In this document: piece after piece, positions 1 to 7,310 of the stretch
How positions within the stretch are numbered: position 1 is the stretch's first letter
Layout of the letters: each line of letters opens with the position of its first letter
Assembly: GCA_964503475.1 (NCBI GenBank)
Contig: CAZCZU010000009.1
Location: 1 to 61,999 of the forward strand
Origin: CAZCZU01 sp964503475
Lineage (GTDB): Bacteria > Pseudomonadota > Zetaproteobacteria > Mariprofundales > Mariprofundaceae
Direction: 5' to 3'
Length of the DNA: 61,999 nt
Notes under the pieces: model-generated
What the model was told of the DNA's origin: nothing
Database searches by the model: none
The model's input: only the letters and a program-made list of their open reading frames with translations
Position numbers and translations under genes: made by a program

Positions 1-102
1 GCCGACCGGAGTATTTTGATGTATCGCGGCTCCTGCCGGATAGCACGCGTTTCCAAGGTTGCCATTTCGGGGCGATTTGTGTAGAAAGCGCGCCACTTCG
101 CA

Positions 103-142
103 CACCGTCTTTCCGTTGTGCCCGAAAGGGTTCCGGACGGTG
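103..142 (+). promoter_or_regulatory. Structured 5' leader of rpsB
   Basis: CACCGTC at 103-109 is fully complementary to GACGGTG at 136-142, and inside it CCC (121-123) pairs with GGG (128-130) around a GAAA loop. The 3' arm runs into a GGAGGA (142-147) that is too far from the start to serve it; the working Shine-Dalgarno is GGAGGA at 160-165, six bases before the ATG at 172. In E. coli ribosomal protein S2 represses its own rpsB-tsf mRNA through a folded leader, so this structure is a candidate for the same control. That role is inferred; only the pairing is seen. Confidence 0.5.
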
Positions 143-171
143 GAGGAATAAAAACAACCGGAGGAACTTAA

Positions 172-957
172 ATGTCCCAATTTACCATGAAACAGCTGCT
201 GGAAGCAGGCGTGCATTTCGGTCATCAGACCCGTCGCTGGAACCCGAAGATGGCTCCGTACATTTTCGGTCAGCGCAACGGCATTCATATTGTCGACCTG
301 CAGAAGACCCTGCGTCTGGCTAACGATGCCTACTCCTTTATGCGCGAGCTGGCTGCGGCCGGTGGTCGTGTGCTCTTCGTCGGCACCAAGCGTCAGGCTC
401 GTGACGCCATTAAGGAAGAGGGTCTGCGCTGCGGTCAGTTCTACATCAACCACCGCTGGCTGGGCGGTACCCTGACCAACTTCACCACTGTGCAGCAGTC
501 GGTGCGTAAGATGAAAGACCTGCAGCGTCAGAAGGACGAAGGTCTGTTCGACCTGGTCACCAAGAAAGAGGCCCTGCAGAAGCAGCGCGAGCTGGATAAG
601 CTTGAGCGCTCCCTGGGCGGTATCAAGGAGATGCTGCACCTGCCGGACTGCCTGTTTGTGATCGACGTTCGCAAGGAAGACCTGGCCATCAAGGAAGCCC
701 AGAAGCTGGGGATTCCGGTTGTGGCTGTTGTTGATACCAACTGTGATCCGTCCGGTGTCGATTATGTCGTTCCGGGTAACGATGATGCCATTCGTGCCGT
801 GCGCCTTTTCTGCAGCAAGATGGCAGACGCCATCATTGAGGGCAGCGAAGCGTGGCAGCTGGAGAACTCCGAAGATGGAGATATCGAGCAAGCCATGGCT
901 GAAGGCGAAGTTGCCGAGGAGGCGGGCGTTTCCGGGGATGAGTCGGAAGCGGCCTGA
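172..957 (+). CDS. rpsB: 30S ribosomal protein S2
   Basis: Primary protein of the small ribosomal subunit, sitting between head and body and needed for S1 binding. The 261-residue product opens with the family's typical MKQLLEAGVHFGHQTRRWNP stretch and carries NHRWLGGTLTNF and the VVDTNCDP signature. It is about 20 residues longer than the E. coli protein because of an acidic C-terminal tail (residues about 235-261). The ATG has a strong GGAGGA six bases upstream. It is followed by tsf with a hairpin between them, the usual proteobacterial arrangement, and heads the envelope cluster. Confidence 0.98.
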   Translation: MSQFTMKQLLEAGVHFGHQTRRWNPKMAPYIFGQRNGIHIVDLQKTLRLANDAYSFMRELAAAGGRVLFVGTKRQARDAIKEEGLRCGQFYINHRWLGGTLTNFTTVQQSVRKMKDLQRQKDEGLFDLVTKKEALQKQRELDKLERSLGGIKEMLHLPDCLFVIDVRKEDLAIKEAQKLGIPVVAVVDTNCDPSGVDYVVPGNDDAIRAVRLFCSKMADAIIEGSEAWQLENSEDGDIEQAMAEGEVAEEAGVSGDESEAA

Positions 958-970
958 TGAACTGAGATGA

Positions 971-994
971 AAAGGGCGGCCATGCCACCCTTTT
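971..994 (+). terminator. Hairpin between rpsB and tsf, probable partial terminator
   Basis: AAAGGGCGGC, loop CAT, then GCCACCCTTTTTA forms a stem with one C/A mismatch followed by a short T run. There is no new strong promoter visible before tsf, so read-through is needed; the hairpin probably lowers tsf relative to rpsB, as the known rpsB-tsf intergenic terminator does in E. coli. The strength is inferred. Confidence 0.6.
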
Positions 995-1065
995 TATTGA
1001 GCAATAACCAACCTTTGAAATGAATTTGGATGCCCCCGAGACGGGGCGAATGGAGGATGAGAGAG

Positions 1066-1965
1066 ATGAGCCAGATTTCGGCGGCAGATGTTAAGAAACT
1101 GCGTGAGATGACTGGTGCAGGCATGATGGACTGCAAGAAGGCGCTGACGGAGACCAATGGTGACCTGGATGCGGCAGTCGATTTCCTGCGTAAAAAAGGC
1201 CTTGCGGCCGCTTCGAAGAAGGCCGGCCGTGTGGCTGCCGAGGGTGTGGTTGTTGCCGTAGCCGAGGGCAATGTCGGCGTGGTTCTGGAAGTAAATGCAG
1301 AGACCGACTTTGTGAGCAAGAACGAGAAGTTCACGGACTTCGTCAATCGCCTGGCTTCTTTCATTATCGCGAACAAGCCGGCTGATGTTGAAGCCCTGAA
1401 AGCGATGGAGTTCGAGGGTGGCCTGACGGTTGAGCAGGCGCTTTCCCAGCTGATCGCCACCATCGGCGAAAACATGAATATCCGTCGCTTCGAGCTGGTT
1501 GAGGTCGAGAATGGTGTTGTTGCTGCCTATGTGCACGGCGCCGGCAAGATCGGTGTGGCCATCGGCATTGAGGGCGAAGCCAATGATGCCCTGGCCGAGA
1601 TCGGCCGAGGTATCGCCATGCATGCGGCTGCGGTGAACCCGCAGTACATTGCCCGCGCTGATGTGGCGGAAGAGGCCGTTGAGCGTGAGCGCAGCGTGTT
1701 GAGCGAGCGGGCAGCTGCTTCCGGCAAGTCGGAAAACATCATTGCAAAGATCGTTGAGGGCCAGCTGAACAAGTTCTATTCCGAAGTGTGCCTGCTGGAG
1801 CAGGACTTCGTCATCGATAGTGACAACAAGGTCAGCAAGGCGCTGGCTGCAGTCCAGAAGGACGCCTCGATCGTTGCCATGGTCCGTTACGGCCTGGGCG
1901 AAGGCATCGAGAAGGAAGAGAGCGACTTCGCAGCTGAAGTGGCTGCTCAGGTCGGCGGCGCTTGA
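1066..1965 (+). CDS. tsf: Elongation factor Ts
   Basis: Guanine nucleotide exchange factor that releases GDP from EF-Tu. The N-terminal UBA-like domain (MSQISAADVKKLREMTGAGM) is followed by the TDFV motif at residues 80-83 that inserts next to the EF-Tu nucleotide site, then the core and a C-terminal module. The start was set at 1066 because GGAGGA at 1052-1057 lies eight bases before it and the protein then begins like family members; in-frame ATGs at 1030 and 1057 lack that spacing. At 299 residues it is slightly longer than the E. coli protein. Confidence 0.97.
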   Translation: MSQISAADVKKLREMTGAGMMDCKKALTETNGDLDAAVDFLRKKGLAAASKKAGRVAAEGVVVAVAEGNVGVVLEVNAETDFVSKNEKFTDFVNRLASFIIANKPADVEALKAMEFEGGLTVEQALSQLIATIGENMNIRRFELVEVENGVVAAYVHGAGKIGVAIGIEGEANDALAEIGRGIAMHAAAVNPQYIARADVAEEAVERERSVLSERAAASGKSENIIAKIVEGQLNKFYSEVCLLEQDFVIDSDNKVSKALAAVQKDASIVAMVRYGLGEGIEKEESDFAAEVAAQVGGA

Positions 1966-1973
1966 GTCCTGAT

Positions 1974-2717
1974 ATGACGGATACAGTCGGAAATGCTTCG
2001 GAGGACCTCGCCTATCGGCGGGTCCTGCTGAAGCTTTCCGGCGAAGTCCTGATGGGTGAGCAGGGCTACGGCATCGATAATGATACCATTCGCCGGCTTG
2101 CGGAGGAGCTGATCGAAGTTCGCCGCAGCGGAGTCGAACTGGCTATTGTGATCGGCGGCGGCAATATTTTCCGTGGTATGAGCGGCACAGCCTCCGGTAT
2201 GGATCGCGCAAGTGCCGACTACATGGGGATGCTGGCAACGGTGATGAACTCGATTGCATTGCAGGATGCCATCGAACGCCAGGGGGAAGTGGCCCGCGTC
2301 ATTTCAGCCCTGCACGTCAAGGAAGTGGCGGAGCCATATATTCGTCGCCGGGCCCTGCGTCATCTCGAAAAGGGGCGTATCGTGGTCTTTGCGGCCGGTA
2401 CCGGTAATCCTTATTTCACAACCGATACGGCGGCCAGCCTGCGTGCCATGGAAATTCAGGCCGATGTGGTACTCAAGGGGACCAAGGTGGATGGCGTCTA
2501 TACGGCCGATCCGAAGAAGGATGCCAGTGCCACCCGTTATGATACTCTTTCGTTTACCGAGGCGCTGACCCGTAAGCTCGGAGTCATGGATGCGACGGCA
2601 ATGTCGTTGTGTCGTGACAACAAGATGCCAATTATTGTGTTTGATGTAACCCGACCGGGCCAGATGCTGAAAGCGGTGTCCGGGGAGTCTGTCGGAACCC
2701 TGGTAACGGAGGACTAA
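1974..2717 (+). CDS. pyrH: Uridylate kinase
   Basis: Bacterial UMP kinase of the amino-acid-kinase fold, ATP + UMP to ADP + UDP, supplying UTP and CTP for nucleic acids, the lipid precursors made by cdsA downstream and UDP-sugars used for lipid A. Lys20 with SGE, the IVIGGGNIFRG glycine loop and the TDTAASLRA region are visible. An in-frame TTG at 1962 overlaps the tsf stop, but the ATG at 1974 gives a 247-residue protein of normal size. The Shine-Dalgarno is weak at both, so translation may be coupled to tsf. Position between tsf and frr is standard. Confidence 0.96.
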   Translation: MTDTVGNASEDLAYRRVLLKLSGEVLMGEQGYGIDNDTIRRLAEELIEVRRSGVELAIVIGGGNIFRGMSGTASGMDRASADYMGMLATVMNSIALQDAIERQGEVARVISALHVKEVAEPYIRRRALRHLEKGRIVVFAAGTGNPYFTTDTAASLRAMEIQADVVLKGTKVDGVYTADPKKDASATRYDTLSFTEALTRKLGVMDATAMSLCRDNKMPIIVFDVTRPGQMLKAVSGESVGTLVTED

Positions 2718-2721
2718 GTCG

Positions 2722-3267
2722 ATGTTCAAGGAAATCGAATCCCGTATGGAGAAATCGATTGCGGCTCTGAAGTCGGAGCTGGCCACGATTCGTACCGGTC
2801 GTGCCAATGCAGCTCTGCTTGAGCATGTGCGTGTGGACTACTACGGCTCGCCGACGCCGGTGAATCAGGTGGGTAATGTTTCGGTGCCTGAGCCCCGGAT
2901 GCTTGTCATTGCGCCCTGGGAAAAAAACCTGCTCCCGGCCATCGAGAAGGCCATTATGACCTCCGACCTCGGCATCACGCCGAGTAATGATGGTGAAGTG
3001 GTTCGCATTGTGCTGCCGGAGCTTAATGAAGAGCGCCGCAAGGAGCTGGTCAAGCAGGTGCGCCAGGTGGGCGAGAAGGCGCGGGTCTCGATTCGCAATA
3101 TTCGCCGCGATGCCAATGATGACGTCAAGAAGCAGGTGAAGGACGAGGGTCTCTCCGAAGACGAAAGCAAACGCATGCAGGATCGCATCCAGCAGTTGAC
3201 CGATCGCTTCATTGCCCTTGTCGACGAGACCTTGGAACACAAAGAAAAAGATATCCTGACCGTTTGA
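2722..3267 (+). CDS. frr: Ribosome recycling factor
   Basis: With EF-G, splits the post-termination ribosome. The 181-residue product has the family's helical domain I formed from both termini and the small beta domain II (residues about 30-105). The ELATIRTGRAN stretch at residues 19-29 and the C-terminal GLSEDESKRM...IQQLTD helix (residues 143-161) are diagnostic. GGAGG at 2708-2712 precedes the ATG. Its stop codon shares one base with the uppS start (TGATG). The C-terminal helix is worth comparing with the small secreted proteins at 55.3-56.1 kb. Confidence 0.97.
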   Translation: MFKEIESRMEKSIAALKSELATIRTGRANAALLEHVRVDYYGSPTPVNQVGNVSVPEPRMLVIAPWEKNLLPAIEKAIMTSDLGITPSNDGEVVRIVLPELNEERRKELVKQVRQVGEKARVSIRNIRRDANDDVKKQVKDEGLSEDESKRMQDRIQQLTDRFIALVDETLEHKEKDILTV

Positions 3268-4031
3268 TGTCGACCCCTGCAGGCAGCGCGACGGCTGCCG
3301 TTCCCCGACATGTTGCCATCATTATGGATGGCAATGGACGCTGGGCCAAGGAGCGTGGTCTGCTGCGCCTTGAAGGTCATCGCCAGGGGGCACAACGGGC
3401 CAGAGAGGTCGTGGAGTGGGCTGCCGACGCGGGTGTGCGGCAGCTCTCGCTGTACGCTTTTTCGACTGAAAACTGGGAACGCCCCGCTGCCGAGGTGCGG
3501 GGGCTGATGACACTGCTGGCGACGCTGTTGCCGCAGCAGTTGCCCGAAATGCATCGCCAGGGTGTTCGCTTGCGGGTGCTTGGCGATATCGGACGGCTAC
3601 CGCCTCGGGCGCGACGTGCTGTCGAACGCGCCTGCCATGAAACTGAATCCAATGAACGTATCGAGTTGGTACTCTGCCTCAATTACGGTGGTCAACAGGA
3701 GATTGTGGCCGGGGTGCAGGCGTTTGCCCGAACGCTGCTTGAGCATGATCATCCTGAATCGCTGATCGAGGGGCTGGATGCCGATTCCTTCCGCCACTAC
3801 CTGTGGCGGGATCAGTTGATGCCGGTCGATCTGTTGATTCGTACCGGTGGTGAATTCCGTATTTCCAATTTTCATCTCTGGGATGCCGCGTATGCGGAGC
3901 TCTACTTCACACCGGTCTTCTGGCCCGATTACAGCCGTGAGGAGTTGCAGCAGGCTCTCGATGCATACGCGCAGCGTGAGCGTCGCTTCGGATTGACCGG
4001 GGATCAGGTGAAGGAACGACCGCATGGGTGA
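3267..4031 (+). CDS. uppS: Isoprenyl transferase (undecaprenyl diphosphate synthase)
   Basis: cis-Prenyltransferase that adds isopentenyl diphosphate units to farnesyl diphosphate to make the C55 carrier for peptidoglycan and surface polysaccharides. The catalytic IIMDGNGRWA box is at residues 18-27, with YAFSTENW and the C-terminal DLLIRTGGEFRISNF motif also present. The ATG at 3267 overlaps the frr stop by one base and gives 254 residues, a usual length. The gene overlaps cdsA by eight bases, so the two are very likely co-translated. Confidence 0.97.
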   Translation: MSTPAGSATAAVPRHVAIIMDGNGRWAKERGLLRLEGHRQGAQRAREVVEWAADAGVRQLSLYAFSTENWERPAAEVRGLMTLLATLLPQQLPEMHRQGVRLRVLGDIGRLPPRARRAVERACHETESNERIELVLCLNYGGQQEIVAGVQAFARTLLEHDHPESLIEGLDADSFRHYLWRDQLMPVDLLIRTGGEFRISNFHLWDAAYAELYFTPVFWPDYSREELQQALDAYAQRERRFGLTGDQVKERPHG

Positions 4032-4812
4032 ACTCGGCAAACGCATCATTACCGCGCTTCTTCTTTTTGTCGCTGCCATTGCATGGCTTTTTTATCTGCC
4101 TTCACCCTGGTTCGACTACCTGTTGGGGGCGGTCGGTCTGCTGGCTACGGTCGAATTGCTGCAGATGCTTGCCATGCCGGCCATGCCAGTTTATGCGACG
4201 CTGGCCGCGCTTGTCTGGGGTATGCAGGCGATGGGTGTTTCCTTCTCGATCCCCCTTTTGCTGCTGATGATTGGCTGGACCCTGTTGTTTCTTTTGCAGG
4301 TCAGAGAGGGGGCGCTTGATCGTCATTTTCGCCAGCTTGCTTTCGGCCAGTGGATGATGATCTGGCTGTTGCTGTTTGTCTGGAGTGTGATGCAGCTGCA
4401 CGAGCGGCCGGGCGGTATCTGGTTTATCGCCGGAGCATGTCTGGGTGTCTGGGCTGCCGATATCGCCGCCTATTTTGCCGGACGCCGCTTCGGCACGATC
4501 AAGCTCTGTCCGGTGGTGAGCCCGGGCAAGACCATTCAGGGCCTGTGGGCAGCGCTTGCCGCCGGTACGCTCGTGGCCGCCTGGGTCTGGCATCAGCAGG
4601 TGATGCTCTCTTATGCGAAAGCGGTTCCGCTTGCCCTGCTACTGATCATGGTAGCTGTGGCCGGTGACCTGGCAGAGTCGGCCCTCAAGCGTGCCGTGGG
4701 CGTCAAGGACAGCGGCAATATGCTGCCGGGGCATGGCGGCCTGCTGGATCGAATTGATGCCCTGCTTCCGGCCCTGCCGGTGGCAGGCGTGCTATGGATG
4801 GTGTTCGGATGA
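4024..4812 (+). CDS. cdsA: Phosphatidate cytidylyltransferase
   Basis: Inner-membrane enzyme that makes CDP-diacylglycerol from phosphatidic acid and CTP, the branch point for all phospholipids, including the product of pgsA at 43 kb. The 262-residue protein is a string of hydrophobic segments (about seven) and ends with the CDS signature S-x-LKR-x3-VKD-SGN-x-LPGHGG-x-LDR-x-D near residues 219-249. It overlaps both uppS and dxr, the latter through ATGA at 4809-4812. Confidence 0.96.
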   Translation: MGELGKRIITALLLFVAAIAWLFYLPSPWFDYLLGAVGLLATVELLQMLAMPAMPVYATLAALVWGMQAMGVSFSIPLLLLMIGWTLLFLLQVREGALDRHFRQLAFGQWMMIWLLLFVWSVMQLHERPGGIWFIAGACLGVWAADIAAYFAGRRFGTIKLCPVVSPGKTIQGLWAALAAGTLVAAWVWHQQVMLSYAKAVPLALLLIMVAVAGDLAESALKRAVGVKDSGNMLPGHGGLLDRIDALLPALPVAGVLWMVFG

Positions 4813-5954
4813 AACTGACCGTACTTGGGGCTACGGGATCGATTGGCGGCAGCACAGTGGATGTGATGCTTCGCCATCCCGACAAATTTTCCGCCCATGC
4901 CCTGGTGGGGCATCGCAATGTGACCCGCATGCATGAACTGGCCGAGGCGGTACGTCCGGAAGTCGTGGTGATGACCGATGATGCTGCCGCCAAAGAGCTG
5001 CGTGCTCGTCTGGACAGTTCAATTCGCATCGAGGCGGGGATGGATGCGGCCGTTGAAGCAGCGATCGCTGCCGATGTCGATATGGTCATGGCCGCCATGG
5101 TCGGTTCCGCCGGTCTGCCGGCTGCACTTGCGGCCGTGAAGGCCGGCAAACGGGTTGGCCTGGCCAATAAAGAGTGCCTGGTCACGGCCGGACGTATCTT
5201 CATGCAGGCGGCCAGGGAGCATGGTTCCAGCGTGGTGCCGGTCGACTCGGAGCATGCTGCCGTGCATCAGGCTATGGCCGGTCACGATGCCGCATCGGTG
5301 ACCCGTATTATCCTCACCGCATCCGGTGGCCCGTTCCGGGACCGTGATCCGGCAACCCTTGCCGATGTGACGCCTGCCGAGGCTATCGCCCATCCCAACT
5401 GGGATATGGGGGCCAAGATCAGTGTCGATTCGGCCACGATGATGAACAAGGCGCTGGAGTTGATCGAGGCGCGCTGGCTTTTCGATATGCCGGCGGAGAA
5501 GCTGTCAGCCATTATTCATCCGCAGAGTATCGTGCATGCCATGGTCGAGTACCGGGATGGTTCGGTGCTCGCCCAGCTTGCCGAGCCCGATATGCGTGGG
5601 CCGATCGTCTATGCCATGCAGGCTGAACCCCGCCTGGCCAGCGGTATTCCCTGGCTCGATCTGGCCGCCACGGGACGACTCGATTTTCAGGCCATCGATA
5701 CCGGGAAATTCCCGGCTATGCGCCTTGTTCAGGATGTGATGAAGGGCGAGGATGCCCTGGCCATTGCCTTTAATGCCGCCAATGAAGTGGCCAACCAGGC
5801 TTTTCGCGACGGGCGTATCGGTTTCATGGACATTGTTCATACGGTGGAGTCGGTGTTGGCGCAAGTGGAAAATGTGCATGTGGAAACATTGGACGAGGTC
5901 TGGTTGTATGACCGCCGCGCACGTCGGATGACGGAAGAGGTGATGGCAGCATGA
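4809..5954 (+). CDS. dxr: 1-deoxy-D-xylulose-5-phosphate reductoisomerase
   Basis: Second step of the MEP isoprenoid pathway, NADPH-dependent conversion of DXP to MEP. The NADPH-binding GATGSIG is at residues 7-13; PVDSEHAA and SVDSATMMNKALELIEA carry the metal and substrate ligands. The start was moved to the ATG at 4809, which overlaps the cdsA stop and begins the protein at MKLTVLG as in the family; 381 residues. It feeds the same pathway that uppS draws on and the squalene genes at 46-49 kb would use. Confidence 0.96.
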   Translation: MKLTVLGATGSIGGSTVDVMLRHPDKFSAHALVGHRNVTRMHELAEAVRPEVVVMTDDAAAKELRARLDSSIRIEAGMDAAVEAAIAADVDMVMAAMVGSAGLPAALAAVKAGKRVGLANKECLVTAGRIFMQAAREHGSSVVPVDSEHAAVHQAMAGHDAASVTRIILTASGGPFRDRDPATLADVTPAEAIAHPNWDMGAKISVDSATMMNKALELIEARWLFDMPAEKLSAIIHPQSIVHAMVEYRDGSVLAQLAEPDMRGPIVYAMQAEPRLASGIPWLDLAATGRLDFQAIDTGKFPAMRLVQDVMKGEDALAIAFNAANEVANQAFRDGRIGFMDIVHTVESVLAQVENVHVETLDEVWLYDRRARRMTEEVMAA

Positions 5955-7309
5955 TGGAGATTTTGCATACGACCGCGGCATTTGTCGTGGCGATTGCCCT
6001 GTTGGTGGCCGTGCATGAGTACGGCCATTTCATTGTGGCGCGCAAGCTGGGCATCCGTGTCGAGAAGTTTTCGATCGGCTTTGGCCCGGCGCTCTACTCC
6101 TGGCGCGGTCGTGACGGTGAAGTGGAGTACGTGATTGCTGCCATTCCGCTGGGCGGCTACGTGAAGATGCTGGGCGAAAACCCGGATGAACAGGGCGAGG
6201 ATGCCAAACGTGAACTGAGCGAAGAGGAGCGGGCACGTGCCTTTGACGTGCAGCCGGTCTGGAAACGGGCGGCGGTGGCCTTTGCCGGCCCGATGTTCAA
6301 TTTTCTGTTTGCGATTGTCGCGTACATGTTCATCGGCTGGATGGGTCAGATGGTGCTGCCGCCGGTCATCGGATCGGTGGCTCCTGCCTCCGTGGCCGAA
6401 CAGGCGGGCCTGCAGGAAGGGGACCGGGTGCTGCGCATCGGCAATACTGCGGTTCACTCCTGGCAGCAGCTTGAGGAGTCGCTCAAGCAGGCAGTCGGTG
6501 GCGGTACGACGGTTGAGGTGGATCGTGGCGGTGCGCCGGTATCGATTCCTGTTTCGCTTCCGAAGCTCGACAAGGATGCCTTGCTGGTGAACGTGTCCAA
6601 CGAGGCATTAGGTATCTCACCGGGTATCACGGTACATATCGATTCGGTTACGGCCGGTTCACCGGCCGAGGTGGGCGGTATCCAGGCCGGTGACCAGGTA
6701 CTGCGGGTCGATAACACGGCCGTGCAGACGGTGGGAGATCTGATCCGTTATATCCAGGCCCGCCCGGGCCAGCCTGTGGTGCTGGAAGTGCTGCGGAACG
6801 AGACCCATCTGCGACTGCAGGTAGTTCCGAAGGCCGCCGATGGTGGCGTGGGCCGTATCGGGGTGCGCCTGGTGGCTCAGTCTGCCAGCGAGCCGCAGCT
6901 TTATCGCATGGGCTTTGCTGAGGGGATGACATATGGTGTCACCCGTACGGCCGAGATGACGGTGTTGACGCTGCAGGTTGTCGGCAAGATGATCACCACG
7001 GCCATTTCGCCGGAGAATCTTGGCGGGCCGATTGCAATTGCCCAGCTGGCCGGTAAGACGGCGGAGATGGGGCTGGTTTCGTTTGTCACGTTTCTTGCCC
7101 TGATTTCGGTCAACCTGGCGGTACTGAACCTGTTGCCGGTTCCGGTGCTCGACGGTGGGCATCTTTTCTATCTCGGCCTGGAGAAAATTCGTGGCCGGCC
7201 GCTGTCGCCGGAGACGATGGAACGTACCCAGATTGTCGGGATGGCTCTGGTGGTCATGTTAATGGTATTTGCGTTTTATAACGATTTGATGCGTTTGTTC
7301 AGAGGGTAG
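5951..7309 (+). CDS. rseP: RIP metalloprotease RseP (site-2 protease)
   Basis: Intramembrane zinc protease that cuts anti-sigma factors such as RseA and clears remnant signal peptides. HEYGH at residues 22-26 is the zinc motif in the first membrane segment and NLLPVPVLDGGH near residue 400 supplies the third ligand. Two PDZ domains lie in the periplasmic part, about residues 125-200 and 210-305. At 452 residues it matches the E. coli type. ATGATG at 5951/5954 leaves two possible starts, both overlapping the dxr end. The placement before bamA is conserved. Confidence 0.96.
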   Translation: MMEILHTTAAFVVAIALLVAVHEYGHFIVARKLGIRVEKFSIGFGPALYSWRGRDGEVEYVIAAIPLGGYVKMLGENPDEQGEDAKRELSEEERARAFDVQPVWKRAAVAFAGPMFNFLFAIVAYMFIGWMGQMVLPPVIGSVAPASVAEQAGLQEGDRVLRIGNTAVHSWQQLEESLKQAVGGGTTVEVDRGGAPVSIPVSLPKLDKDALLVNVSNEALGISPGITVHIDSVTAGSPAEVGGIQAGDQVLRVDNTAVQTVGDLIRYIQARPGQPVVLEVLRNETHLRLQVVPKAADGGVGRIGVRLVAQSASEPQLYRMGFAEGMTYGVTRTAEMTVLTLQVVGKMITTAISPENLGGPIAIAQLAGKTAEMGLVSFVTFLALISVNLAVLNLLPVPVLDGGHLFYLGLEKIRGRPLSPETMERTQIVGMALVVMLMVFAFYNDLMRLFRG

Positions 7310-7310
7310 A

